Below, one piece after another: positions 13,012 to 25,434 of a stretch of DNA of 64,000 nucleotides. The position numbers and the translations under genes were made by a program. The DNA is taken from assembly GCF_043641665.1 (NCBI RefSeq), contig NC_092180.1, positions 14,873,891 through 14,937,890 on the forward strand. The letters run 5' to 3'. Every line of letters starts with the position of its first letter. Positions within the stretch are counted from its first letter, which is position 1. This DNA comes from Enoplosus armatus (taxonomy: Eukaryota; Chordata; Actinopteri; Centrarchiformes; Enoplosidae). The notes below the pieces were generated by a model. The model was not told the origin of the DNA. It was given only the letters and a program-made list of their open reading frames with translations, and ran no database searches.

Positions 13012-14937
13012 GAGCATGACAGTCATCTCTTCCACTCTCCCTTCCCACTTTCTCGCTCACCCCTGTGCTGAGCCGAGATCCCGGCCCCCCCTCCCCTGCC
13101 CGCTCCTTTATGATAGCATGACATGTACACTGGCCTCGGCTGCAGGACAACTGGTAGAACTGGTCCTTCGCTGCACGACCTTGCATATTCAAAAACCATA
13201 CGTCAAAGCCATCGTCTGTGTTGACTAACCTCATCCACACATGTCCATACAGCTAATGGCTGAGATAGACACTTCATATTCCTCTCTGATTTCAATGAAG
13301 ACGCATCCACACAAAGGTAGACCTACTCGTATTTATAATGCTCTGCCTCTAATAGAGCAAACGGTATACAGTAAGAAGGAATTCATTTAAACTGACTGAT
13401 GACCACTTATTAAAATACAAAATTATTAATGATAATAAGAACAATTTGGTTAAAATTTTCCATTCACACAAGACACAAAATCATTCTATATTTTGCTAAT
13501 CAGAGCATAATTAGGTGGATTTTTGTGTCCTGTGTTCATACCTAAAGTGTGTTGAATCTCCCATGTATGGCCTTTGCCTACTAGTAACCCAAAGAGGTCT
13601 CTCTCCAACCGAGGACATGGCAGTGAGCTCCCCCACGGTGCCAGTGCCCGAACACGGAAAGGTGGGAGGTAAGGAGGGAGATATGCAGAGACACATTGAG
13701 AATGAGATGGAGAGAGAAAGAGAGGGAGAGCGGGAGAGGCACAGTGAGAGGAAGGAAAAGGGGTTATGACAGCCAGAGGCGCTGTCTCCCCTTTCTCTGT
13801 GTTACCCCCAAACCATGAAACGAGCCTATCCATGACGACTGCTACTCCCTTTATCTCATTTCCCCAACTGGAAGTGCTATTCCTGTTCATACAGTCGAAC
13901 GGCATCTGCATCCTCTGAATATACCTGTCATCAAATATGGTAATAGAGGGGGGCCGAGTGCAAACAGTTACCGTGCAGGATCAGTGGTCACTGCACATCT
14001 CCGCAGTAAAAACTGTCATCACGTCACAGCACTACAGCACCAAATATTTTCTTCATGATGTGAATAACAATCACAACAGCAACAACAACACAGAGACAGC
14101 AATTCTACCATATGCACTTGCATGATTGATCATATAATTAGAATCATGTTCAATCACTAAATGCACAGCACTACCATCATAAATAAACAAACCTGCACTT
14201 TTTAATCATTTTGAGCTCAACAGACAGAATTTTGTTGTATGTCTAACACATTCAAACATGTTCACAATTTAGTCTCTTTTTTTAAAAAAAACATGTATGT
14301 AATGTTTTAAAGCAGTGGCCTGATGTCAGAAAAGATATATGAAGCAATTCTAAATACATTTCTAATGGAAATAATCAGATGACTGAAATATTTGCCTGAG
14401 AGTATTTTTATGAATATACTGAATCATACACTATTTCCCCATTTTCCCTTCAGTTACGGTAAACCTAACTGCACCTAAGCATTTTTATTCATATAAATAT
14501 GAAAATGTTTTTTGTTTTTTTAAAACTATTTTAAAAAATGAAAATCTAGATTTGATAAACATATTAACAAAACAGAAAGAAATGATTCTGACCACAAGTA
14601 ATGAATTCAAAATGAAAATGGCCCATTTTCAATTAAAATTTTGAAACGCTGTCTGTGGTAAAAACCATCAGTCTGGTGGCACTTTAACAGCTCACGGTCC
14701 TCATGAACGCAATGGTCAGTGCTGAGCATGAGATAATATAGTTAGCTACACCAAACACAATGTCTGACAAACATGTTTGAAATACAATACATAGAAATAA
14801 AGCCAATGACATTCCTATACCTTTGCCAGGAACTGTTATAATTAAACATAAATATGAATATGAGACAAGACAGGAAAACCAGACAGGTGAGATGACAGTA
14901 AACATTTCTGCTGTCTTTGTTTTGTAAAAGGGGAGAG

Positions 14938-14971
14938 AGGGAGGAGGAGGAGGAGGAGGAAGAGGAGAGGA
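14938..14971. repeat. (GGA)n purine repeat
   Basis: Tandem GGA units with a few A substitutions. Confidence 0.9.
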
Positions 14972-15374
14972 GCGTTACTGTCAGAATGGGGAGGAAGGGA
15001 GATCACTCGAGTTTTGGCACAGCAGCCTATGCCTGCCCTGTACACTACAACACCTTTGAGTTTCTAATCACTGGAATCTAAACACGCACAAATTTACTGT
15101 TGCAGACACATAAAAATACCGGGGTAAGGAACTATATAAAATACAAATTTAGAAAAAGGGGGAGGAAACTAAATATGAATATTATCACTGATTTCAAATA
15201 ATCAGCATGAAAGCCAGTTTCCCCTCGTTCTCCCACTGCTAATCTCTCTCCGTCTGCTCCTCTCCAGTCTGAAAGGTAGGGATCTGTTTATCTGACCTCT
15301 TCCCCTGATTCCTCCTCCATGGCCCATGGCTATCTGACCCCTCCACCCAACCCCCTCAACACTCCTACCTTCAG

Positions 15375-15396
15375 CCCCCCCCCCCCTTTTTTTTTT
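15375..15396. repeat. C12-T10 homopolymer junction
   Basis: Twelve C followed directly by ten T. Homopolymer lengths may be uncertain in the assembly. Confidence 0.9.
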
Positions 15397-17768
15397 GCCT
15401 TTCTCTCACAGCCTTAACGTTTTGTTTCATTAAACCTGTTACCAGTCTATTTTTTGTTTCTCCCATCCTAAACTAAAGCCAAAGTCTTAATCCTGCAGAT
15501 GCTGACAACCACAAGTGCTTTGTGTGGCTCCCAAAAGAACATACCAAAAACTACCATCACCCTTTTCTCCCACAGCCAGACCCACTCTCTCCCCATCATC
15601 CCTCGGCTGTTTGCGCGGGGGGTTTCCTCTCTTTCTTTTTTATCTCTGCACTCACTCCATGACCCCTGTTCCCCCTGTTTCTTGCTGTCTGACCTACCCC
15701 TCCACCCACACCCACACACACACACAGCTTCTCACCCCCCTTTCTGTTTCCCCCCACGGTACACATATCCTATCCTTGCCTCTGCTCGCTCGCAAAACCT
15801 CTTCTTTTTTTTCCCTCTGTCTTTTCCCGTCTCTATGTCGCGTAAAATACCCAAGACTGACTTATAATTCTCGCAGCTTTTTCTGACTGTATGTAGCTCC
15901 ATCCCATACGAAAAGCAGTCGCTGTTTTTGGTCATATTTGTGAAGATATTCGGCTCGCAAATTACACCTAAACGTCAAGATAACAGTTGCATTTCCGTTT
16001 CTTAATTTTTTTCCCGATCAGATCCATTTTTGGGGGCGAGATTGGTGACAATGTAGTTATAGGCAGGAATAAACTATATTTTTTGGGAAAGGCCCATTAA
16101 GCTTAGATAGGCTGTCTCTTTGCAAGCCTCGTTTTCCTCCGAGAGTGCAGCCTATTCTATTTTTGGTACGTGGAAGATATCTTGTTGTTTAACTTTACTA
16201 AATCCTACAAATGTTAACTGGCCAAGCGGCCACTAAATGCATGCAGTGACCTATAGGTTTAGCCCGGACCATACTTAAAGTTTCCGGTAGTAACTTTAGA
16301 ATGATTATGTCTGCTTAAGGTCAGACTAATAGGGCAATGTTTTGTTTTCATTCCGGTCAGCATTTCTTGAGGAAAAAAAGGTTCTCTTGAAAGTCAGATA
16401 CGGTAGCCAAGTAGTTGGAGGCAGCAGATACAGCCTGCCCATGTCTTCCCGAAACCACATGTCTGCTCTCTGAAACGCAGCTCAGACTCTCAGGCTGTCC
16501 GTGAACAAGGTCCTGCTGATCCGCTCTTGTCATGAAGGAGACCCGGGGCTTCGTTTTTCCTCAACACACCACATTCACGTAACACACACCCGCTCGCAAA
16601 CACGAACCCCCTCACGCACGCACACATACACACATACACACACGTCGATCGATTTGCATGTGACTTCGTCGGGGAATGAGCGAGAATCGACTTAAAAACA
16701 ACGCTTCAAAGAGGCAAACAGCCATGAAAAATAAAAAAGAAAAGATGGACAAAGTGGGGTAAAGAGGAAAGTGTAGCTATAGAGGAACTAAGACAGGGCG
16801 GAGGGATTGCACATTTCAGAGAGAGACGTGTCGGAGAAGAACAAAAATGTGTTTATCCAGAAGAGGATTTTATAAGCACACGACGGTGCTGAAAGCCCCC
16901 TGGATGTGGCAAGTGTCAAATCTGTGAAAATGAGAAAAGCGAGAGATGTTCCCTTTCGCCGGACGCACACGGACCCACAGGCTGGACTTGGAGCTCCTTT
17001 TCTGGGCTGCGCTCATGTGGCGCTGCCGCTGCCCTTCGTCCGCTCAACACAGCCCCCTTTCTTACTGCATCTGTGCCTCAAAACACGTTTCTCGACACCC
17101 ATAAGCCCTCTATACCTTTTCTCGATCCCACCGAAATGCACATATTTGTTTTAAAACCGTGTTTTTCTACGGTCAACTGCTTGGAGAGGATCGCTGTCTT
17201 GCCCATTTCTTATCTTCCATTCATGAGGAGGAGAGGACGAACGCTGATGTAAACACAGGTAACGAAATGCGAATAAAATCGAGAATAAACCAAACTACTT
17301 GCATGAAATGAACTTGTGATCGCCAGTCATGTCTCACAATGTGAGAATAGCCAGCTCCGCTACACGTAAACTACGAACAGATAGGAAAGAGATTCAGATA
17401 AGTCTAGCGAAAAAGAATAGGATCGTGGAAAACACAGAGAGGAAAAGAGACAAACGCAAAGTTGAAACTTACAATTTCTCGCTGCCGCTTTGTGATCCTC
17501 GCTTTTTAATCCAGTATTGAGATGATTTAGCTAAAGATCCCATCAAGGCAGTCCCGTTTTGGTCAGTTTGCGCTTAGGGTGGCAAAAGAAAGATCATTGT
17601 TGTTGCGGAGTGTAAAAAAACGAAGTAGGTACTATTAGTTGTTAAAGGCAATATAAAAATAATTTGGATGCAAAGCAGGCGATGAGTCTTGTGTTAGAGG
17701 GAGCGAGGAAGAGGTGAAAGTGAGATCTGATGATTGAAAAGAAAAAACTCTTTGGATCTTTATTCCTG

Positions 17769-17872
17769 CTAATTAGTTTCCTGCAAAAAATGGCTGTGAT
17801 TAATTCAGTGCGCATGTGCTTCATTACACAGGCACGAAGGGAAGGGCTAATTAGCCGCCTTCTGGATCAATA
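17769..17872. promoter_or_regulatory. homeodomain site cluster with a 12-bp palindrome
   Basis: CTAATTAG (17769-17776), TTAATTC (17799-17805 area), the perfect 12-bp palindrome GGCTAATTAGCC (17845-17856) and GGATCAATA (17864-17872, ONECUT-like) lie within about 100 bases. Paired TAAT cores are classical homeodomain dimer sites. The block lies inside the CpG-rich region, between it and the GGGA tract. Function is inferred from motifs only. Confidence 0.45.
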
Positions 17873-17885
17873 AGATTCAGCAAAG

Positions 17886-17941
17886 GAGAGAGCTCGGGAG
17901 AGAGAGGGAGGGAGGGAGGGAGAAAGAGGAGGGAGGGAGGG
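17886..17941. repeat. GA/GGGA purine tract
   Basis: GAGAGAG followed by repeated GGGA/GGAG units, nearly pure purine. The same strand continues into GGATGGATGGATAGATA. Confidence 0.9.
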
Positions 17942-20513
17942 ATGGATGGATAGATACAAGTAGAAAAAAAAGAGGAAAGTAATGATCAGGAATTGAAAAT
18001 ATGGAATTAAGAACAGCGGAAAGTAAGAGTTTGATTAGACGGAAGACAGTGAAAGTTAATGCTGGAGCAGGCAGCCGCAGCAGGCAGAGCCCGACGCTAC
18101 AGGCACAGCTTTCCCTCCGCTCTTTTTCACTTTTTGAAGCGTTTTTTGTCCCAGCTTTTTGCTTTTTTAAATGAAAGATATGCACATACTTTGGCCACCA
18201 TAAGTACATAAGCGACCATGCTTTATTTTACTCTGTCTCTTTCAACCCAAGTCTGTCATTTTAGTCGAGTCAAAGCTGCACACAGGGGCTGTTTCTACAG
18301 TAAGTTTGTAGTCTACGTTTGTTAATAAGTCTAACAACTTATTGAAATACATAACGGAGTTACGGCGGCTGTAGTGACTGGAATGGAAATGTGCTATTCT
18401 CCAGCATGGTATACTTGTAATTATGCAAACAATTGTCGTGTTTGTTAACGACTAAAACAATCACACGCCTAATATTAAAGCATGTTTAAAGCGATTTCTC
18501 CGTGAAGGCTGAGCAAAAGTGTTCTGTAACAGCAACATAAAGGCTGCCACGGTGTACTGTTGTAATGTGCAATGAACAGAGTTTATCGTAAGTACAGTGG
18601 CACCCGGATAATATCAGAGCTAACAATGTACTTTTATTTGGTAAATATATATTTGAAGTAGGCCTGCTATTATGGAGAAATAGCACTTGCCCAGAGACAG
18701 AAGTTGACATTAAATAGTCCTGATGCGGAGGTTCAAAATGTTTAGCTTTGATAAACTTTACGTGATTCAACCTGTACACAGCGTTCAGACAAATCCCTGT
18801 AGACTTTTATGTTTAGATTGCATACAAATATTAATTTAACGTCGATATGCTAAATGATAAGGGAAGACTACTTTGATAAAACTTAAGAGCAATATGTGTT
18901 CCCCAACTCACACATTGCGTGTGTGTCCATGCAATAAATTGAATAAAACAGTAAAATTAAGACTCATACGTTATAACTATATTTTAAAAAGATAAATGCA
19001 GCTTTATAAAATATGCCACAGATGGATGACGGAGAAGATATGAAAGACATGTCGTTTTTACAGTTACTGTCAGCTCAGAATATCTGTCTAAGGTAAAAAT
19101 CAGGATAATTCTTTATAACAGTATTGTAATATAAAAGAGATCAATTGTTTCAGTGACGTGAGGGCATGCATAGCACAAAGGTTTAAATAATTTTCCCAGG
19201 GAAATTGAGAAACTCCACAGAACTGCTTTGGATGAGTACAGTATGCATAGCAAGTTCAGCTCTCTTATTTTTTTTTTTTTAATAAATACTTGTTGAAGCT
19301 CCACTGTGTCCTGTATGGGTGTGACATTTTATTTAAATGTTGTGCTGCGGGTGTTTAGAACATATAGATTATATTTCCAAACCCAGCACACCAGTGTAGA
19401 GCTGTAGCACAGAGGGATGATGGGGAAACAGGTTATCGTGACATCTATTACGAAACTGGTGGGAACACGTTGTCAATACGTGTGGGTTCTCTTAAATAAT
19501 AACAACAGTATAAATGTGTGACAGGGTGGCAGAGTTGCATCAAGGCGTTTGGCCAGCTCCGGCCTGTGTGCATTAAATGTGCCATAGTATGATAGTTATT
19601 CTGATATTATGACAAGGAGCCCAGATGGTCAGTGTCTCGTCTCATTTTGATATGTTTCGGGATTGGGAATTTCGAAATGCCTTTACTATCAATACTAACA
19701 TACATGTGTTGAGGTTTCTCTCGTTTGTTTTTCCTCAATAATCTTTCCGTGAAGCACTTTGCACTCTGTAACTGATGTCCTCTCGTTTTCCTCCGAGTGA
19801 AAAGACTGTATTGCAAAAAATCAACCTTTGAGTCTCTTAGTGCTCTTTGTTATGATAATTTTATTGTTGATTCTCTGAGGGAAATGGACAATCCCTCACT
19901 CTCAGTATGCACACTTTCTGTGCAAACAGCCCCATATAGAGTCCTGGTCCACTGCATACAAGCAGCAGCTTCCACTGATCACATAACGTGCTGTGTTTAT
20001 TGAAACAATACGGATTTGATAGTCTGCGCCTATATGGTGAATTCCGATGCAGAGTTAATGGTTAAATGGCACATATACTCGAATCCAAACATTGTCGAAA
20101 CATGTTAGAGACCTTAAAATAGCCATTACACAATAGTGTATAAGAGATGAGCCATAACTGGGATATTAAAACGGCCTGAGGTATTTATTATTTTCAGACG
20201 TGTGTTGGCTTCCTTGGCACAGATAAATCTAATGCCTGTTTTTCTAAGATTGCACACACACCTGATAGCCCATGTTAAGCAGCGTCTCGTGATGTTGTGG
20301 TGGTGGAGATGGCTGATGAAATGTACAGGCTAGATTTTATATTTTCCAAAGGCCTTTGACTTAAAGGTTAGAAAGGTTATGACACCCCCATGGGACGCGG
20401 CGGTTCTACAGATCCAATAGCACACATATCCCTTAGAAGAGCTTATGAAAATCAAACTTCTTATATTGTAGCCTATATGACCAAGACCCAACTTCCCCCT
20501 CTCCACCTCTCCA

Positions 20514-20517
<4 letters not shown>

Positions 20518-20548
<31 letters not shown>
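20518..20548. repeat. (CT)n microsatellite
   Basis: About 15 perfect CT units in a pyrimidine-rich flank. Confidence 0.95.
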
Positions 20549-20550
<2 letters not shown>

Positions 20551-21090
20551 GCTGCTAAAATATATGGTGTGCTGTAACACGGCATTTCCTCAGCACTTGC
20601 CTTCCATAAGCCGAGCCAGGGACTGATACCTGTTTTTAAGCAATGTAGCATCTGTAGCTGTGTCGCATGCTCCTCTCAGAAAAACAAGAAAACTGCATCG
20701 CCCCGTCGAACGGCTCACATTTTTTTTTGCAGTGCGAGAGGCAGACTGCAGGAATCTCGAGGATTTGTGCGTGTCTGCTCTCTCGGGAAGAAGAGATTGT
20801 AAAAATGAATAGGTTGAAAATAGCGTGCGAGAGGAGTTAAAGGGGCTACGAGATAATAAAAGAGTCTGGTGTAATTTGAGGCTTGTAGGAGGCAGCTTTG
20901 AGCCAGTCAGCCTAAAGCCTAACAATGCAAACTTCAGTTTACAAATTTATGCAAAAGGCCTGATTGACATTACTCCATCAGTGACCATATTGAGTAGTAC
21001 AGAGTTGGCTAAATCAAAAGAAGACCAGCCAGACGGAGGCCTTGATGCTTTTAGGGCCCATGCATCACTGAAAGGGGGAGAGGGGGAGAG

Positions 21091-21104
21091 GGGGGGGGGG
21101 GGGG
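21091..21104. repeat. G14 homopolymer
   Basis: Run of 14 G preceded by GGGGGAGA units. Confidence 0.93.
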
Positions 21105-21535
21105 ACTGACAGGGTCTGAAGCTTTTGTGTTACCAGCGTTCAATTGCGCCTCTCTGTGGGAAGGATAACTGTCCACGTGCCAGCCTCAATAGGCACACAT
21201 CGATGAGTGGCATTGCAAATTCAACACAACCTGTGGCTATGACAGCCCGTGGATATGACAAAGAAAGGCAGACTAGCTTAAAATGCAAAATGCTCCGTAG
21301 ATGTGGGGCACATGAAAGCCCTTGACCATCACCAGAGCCCGCAAGGAACAAAACAGCGCATTCAGACGGAGGGCAAAGCCCCATAATCGTCTGTAACGTG
21401 CTTGAACCGCTGCTCTGTGATGGGGATTTCGCAGACCCACGTGCACTACTTGCCAACTTTTAGAAATATTAATTTGAATGTATTCAAATTGAATTAAATT
21501 TAACCTTATGTTATTTTATTTATGTGTCAGCTACC

Positions 21536-21536
<1 letters not shown>

Positions 21537-21566
<30 letters not shown>

Positions 21567-21586
21567 CGTGTGCGCACGCACGCGCA
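21537..21586. repeat. (GT)13 plus GC-alternating tract, Z-DNA-prone
   Basis: Perfect GT repeat from 21537 to 21562, then CG. After a single break at AG, a 21-base alternating purine-pyrimidine stretch rich in CG and CA steps runs from 21566 to 21586. Alternating CG/CA tracts are the classic Z-DNA formers. Confidence 0.85.
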
Positions 21587-22179
21587 ATCCCAGACAAAGC
21601 ACAAAGGGAAACAGAGGAAATGAGCAGGGGTGAAGGTATTTAAAGATAAAAGCTGCCATCGAGGAAAGTCCTATAACTTTATAAAGAGATAACAACAATT
21701 ATATTCCGAAGGATTTGGGGATTTAAGATGCTGATAGGCTGCAATATTAACAGGGAGGGTGCCAGTCTTATGTTCAGGCTATGGTAAACACAGATGAAAA
21801 GGGCATCAGACATTCTTTAGGAGACAGTCTGAGTGAGATATGAAAATATTTCTAAATAAAAAATAACCTAGTGCAGGTGGACAGGAAGCTCACAGTGGAA
21901 CACAAAACAAAGAACTGATTTTTAAAATGAAATTGGCATTTTACTTTAGTGATGAGGTTGATGAAAAGACGCCTTTAAAGAGAGATGCAGCGCCTGCAGG
22001 TTGGATTCTCCTCTCAGTGACCAGCTGCGGCCACTGACTCCTTGTTGTCCAAGTTTTTCCCATGGAGGGCAAACCCTTCTTCACTCACTTTAGCCTATTT
22101 TTTATTTGATTTTTTTTGACATGACTTCAATTAATAGCATAGCAGTATCACAGTAATTTTCATAAAGGTATAACTTGTT

Positions 22180-22202
22180 GGGGGGGGGGGGGGGGGGGGG
22201 GG
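22180..22202. repeat. G23 homopolymer
   Basis: Twenty-three consecutive G, the longest homopolymer in the window. The length should be treated as approximate because polymerase and base-calling slippage is common here. Confidence 0.93.
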
Positions 22203-22377
22203 CTTAATTTGAATTAAAAAATAAATATATTTTTTCATATTAGTCGTTCTTCTTCGACTGAATGAAACAGTTGAGGCTGCGCTGTTTACCACCACATCAC
22301 TGCACATATGAGAGGCTGGTGTCCGGCTCTCCATGTGTCTGGGGTGATACAGGGCAGCGCAGCCAGGTGCAATGGGA

Positions 22378-22386
22378 GCGCCCTCT
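22378..22386 (-). promoter_or_regulatory. CTCF-like core
   Basis: The minus strand reads AGAGGGCGC, matching the AGRKGGCRS core of the CTCF consensus. The upstream CCASY part matches at only two of five positions. A single weak match; occupancy cannot be inferred. Confidence 0.25.
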
Positions 22387-24183
22387 TATGTTCAGCCTGA
22401 CCAGTGGGATCAAGCAGCGCATCAACTCGCTCACAGGAGCCAAGCGCCTGCGGACCAGCTGCTCTTTGCGAAAGCGCACCTTTGCCTTTCAGTCCAACAT
22501 TATATATTAGATGCGTACAAATGATGTAAATGAACATGGTCGGGTTGTTGCGTGGTCAAATGAGACGTAGGCTATCCACGGCGGAAAACACAAACATTTC
22601 AGATCAACATTTCACCAAAATAGTTGGTCTATTTATGACAGTGCATATACACTGTCCGAAAATGCTTTTAATTTTAAATAGCCACTTGACTGTTAGAGAG
22701 TGACGAGGATTTTGCTCCCAGCAGGGATCAAACTTGAGCCCAACCAGCGGAGCATCCTGCAGAAATGAGCACATCTGACATACAAATCTGTACTCAGAAA
22801 AAACACACATTATTTAACTAAAACTGTGTATATTTAATCAGGGATGAACTCCATCGTCGTTATAATTTGTCTGTGACTGTAGATGCAGCACGTTTTACAC
22901 ACTAGATGATTTTCCACAATCATGCTTAAAGCATGTGTCCCTGGTGGACAGGGAACATCTTTTTACAAACCTTTTCTCATATGCATTTTATTTCTTCGAC
23001 TTTTTTTTATCTAAAGCAGTATTTGCAAATATCCCAATATTGCTTCCGCCTGTGGCCTCATAGTTCCCCTTTTTGTCCTTGTGTCATGTTTGGCACGCGG
23101 AGAATGTTCTTGAAGTGGATATAACTCAGTGTGGTGATTTTGTTCCTGTGTAGCCTTCTGTATCAAACTGAAATGCAACGTTTGTAACTGTCATTGCTGC
23201 TGTTTTACTCTGCTGTCCTGTATTATAGCACGTATTATTACAGATCATTTATTCATCATTCAACTGGTTTTCACTTTATTAGAGATGCATACATGTCCAG
23301 TCTGCCCTCAGAGTTTTACACCTGGTAATGTTCATACTGATGGATATTTGGTCTAAACGTTTTAAATGTGCTGTTATGTTAAACGCATGTGTGTTGATGA
23401 TGTCAGTTTGTTTGTTTTTTTTGCTTGCTTGTTTGTTTTTGTTGTTTTCTTGTTTTGTTCCGGATGTTCTTTATGTCTTATTATGGGAATGTTTTATCTT
23501 CTGTTTTTCTATTTGTTTATGATTTCCTGTTTATAGCAATATGTTTCAATTTATTTTTGATTGATATTTTATTTTAGTTTGCTGATATAAGTAAATACTC
23601 TTGAAATAAAATATTAAGATTAAAATGCTCCTGAACAATATTCGATGCACCGTCTGCTCGTTTGTTTTGACATCTTTTAACGTTGCATCCTGAGATTCAA
23701 ATATTTCTAACGAAAATGTGAAATTGTTTTACACACGTTAATGTTGGATCGTATGCAAACCAGCCACACACAGGAGCAAACCACACATCATGTTTCTGAG
23801 TGCAGTTTGAGATGAAAACACAGGACCTGTTTTCCTGCTGCTGGTGTGATTTTAGAGTTTGGAATAGAAAAAAAAAATGACGAGCGGCCGTCTGGTCAGT
23901 CTACCTCATTTACATGAGAAACAAGAAGGCATATCAATTCCACTCTCTGTCATCCATTTACTCGTCCTGCCAGTACTACCTTATTAATGACCCCATGCAT
24001 TATTCAAAAACAGTTTGGATTTGAGAAAAATAGTCGTGTTAACACATAATCAATCCAAATCTGATGTCAATATTCAATTTTTGAAAAATGTCGTAAAACA
24101 TCCAAAATGTCCGATGTTTGCTGACTTTACTTGATTGTCCAGATTATTTCATCCTGACCGCTGCGATTTAATGGAATAAAAGA

Positions 24184-24224
24184 ACACACACACACACACA
24201 GCCCCCCCCCCCCCCAAAAAAAAA
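24184..24224. repeat. (CA)n - C14 - A9 compound repeat
   Basis: CA units (24184-24200), one G, then 14 C and 9 A. Confidence 0.93.
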
Positions 24225-24318
24225 TCAACGAGCGTGACTCTCTCTTTCTGTCTCATTCTTCCTGTCTCTTCTTTCTCTCTCCCTCCTTCCTGTGTGTGTG
24301 TGTCTGCATGTATAGTGA

Positions 24319-24320
<2 letters not shown>

Positions 24321-24355
<35 letters not shown>

Positions 24356-24366
24356 GGTGGGGGGGG
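24321..24366. repeat. (GT)14 followed by a G-rich run
   Basis: Perfect GT repeat to 24349, then GGGTGGGGGTGGGGGGG-type sequence that can also form a G-quadruplex. Confidence 0.93.
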
Positions 24367-25413
24367 TCACGGTGTCTTATCATCATATCTTAAAACGAGT
24401 TAGAAAATTAAGACATATTAATTTTGCCATAATTTTCTCATTATTCTTTCAATTATTATTGCAGAACTGCACGTACAAATGTCTCACTCAAATCAATGTT
24501 AAAAAAAACAACACACACATACACACTACAACAAAACCAAACTGTGTGTGAGCCTGCCAAGCCTCAGTCCAGCCTCACCACACCTCACCACCTTCAAGTC
24601 AGATCATACATTTTTGTAATAAAATCGTTTTTTTCCCCCCAAACTGGTCATTGATATTGTGATCAGCTGTGTGATCCATTAAAACTCGTGAGAATGTAAT
24701 TAAAAGGTTCTGTTGGTACGTATTTCTTTTTTATGTTTCAGAAGAAGATGCCTGAACAGTTTTCCTGCTGGTGGCCGTCATATATACTGTATACTGACTA
24801 TATAAGTGCACCCACAAATATATTCCAAGCTCATGCAAAAACACACACACACTGCAATCAAATGCTCAAGAACACAAAATAAATAGTGATAAAAACATGA
24901 AGGCAAGGCTTACAAAGTGTTAAGTCTTGAATTTGAACCACAGTGTTACAATTTACTGACAGTGTTTCACGACAAACTGACCACTCAATGTGTAATTTCT
25001 AAATTATTTTGAGGCAAATACACCCATAACTGAAGATGAGTGTGTACAGAAAGAAATAAGCAGAGAGCAGGCCTTCTGATAATGCATATTTCAGGTCGGG
25101 GATATAGTGAATAATGGAGAAATCCTGAGAGCTGCTGTCACAGACTGAGGGTGAGAGACAGGCGGGACTCGTGGGGTTTTACGCGCTTTGGAGAGGCTCA
25201 CTGAAACAGAGGGATCCCAAATCAGAGCCATATGACCACTCCAGGCAACAGCAACACTGGCTGCTGCTAAGCCGACCCAAACAGAGAGAGGGAGAATCAC
25301 GGATCCCTGCCAACGCCAAAAAAAACTATTCAAACGCCACTTCGTGCTCGCCGCATTTGCACTTGAATGTAACAAACTTAAAGAGAGTAATTTTCCTTGA
25401 TGCCGAGAAGACA

Positions 25414-25434
25414 CCCCCCCCCCCCCCCCCCCCC
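25414..25434. repeat. C21 homopolymer
   Basis: Twenty-one consecutive C. The glycine run in the minus-strand frame across it is an artefact. Confidence 0.93.

Larger units (their letters stand above)
13010..15590. other. noncoding sequence, partly complex
   Basis: The stretch at 13040-13240 is non-repetitive and CpG-containing. It carries an unexplained open frame on the minus strand, but no convincing acceptor and no recognised protein. A GA-rich purine stretch lies at about 13670-13760, an A/T-rich stretch at 14150-14660, and a pyrimidine-rich stretch at 15230-15830. No gene is supported. Confidence 0.5.
15590..18150. promoter_or_regulatory. CpG-rich block, candidate promoter or enhancer
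   Basis: CpG dinucleotides are clearly enriched over flanking sequence; for example, about 17 occur in 16501-16740, against almost none in typical desert stretches such as 52.0-52.3 kb. A TATA-like TTTATAAG/CTTATAAA occurs at 16868-16876 and can be read on either strand. Donor-like sites exist in both directions: plus strand ACACAG|GTAACG at 17258, and minus strand AAATT|GTAAGT with the intron starting at 17471. Neither is accompanied by a recognisable coding exon, so transcription direction is unresolved. An unmethylated CpG island near a developmental gene is the best guess (inference). Confidence 0.4.
18151..22179. other. noncoding unique sequence
   Basis: No exon was supported. About 18300-20400 is AT-rich without obvious structure. 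CpG density rises again at about 20680-20800. Repeats at 20518, 21091 and 21537 are listed separately. Confidence 0.5.
22203..25413. other. noncoding sequence, CpG-rich 22.25-22.6 kb
   Basis: The stretch at 22250-22600 is non-repetitive and CpG-rich, with a CAGGTG E-box (22365-22370) next to a CTCF-like core. Open frames there are short and match no protein recognised. The stretch at 22600-24180 is AT-rich and T-rich (a TTTG-rich stretch at 23400-23460) with no gene. Confidence 0.5.

Noticed and set aside
12400..13071. 223-codon plus-strand open frame
   Set aside because: The longest frame in the window, but it has no domain, ends in a CA-repeat Thr-His run and a Ser/Pro-rich tail, and has no splice or promoter context. 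One frame of this size is not surprising in 64 kb read six ways.
17471..17548. Minus-strand ATG frame ending near an AAATT|GTAAGT site (MGSLAKSS...)
   Set aside because: 24 codons then a stop if unspliced; the donor has T at -1; no partner exon found.
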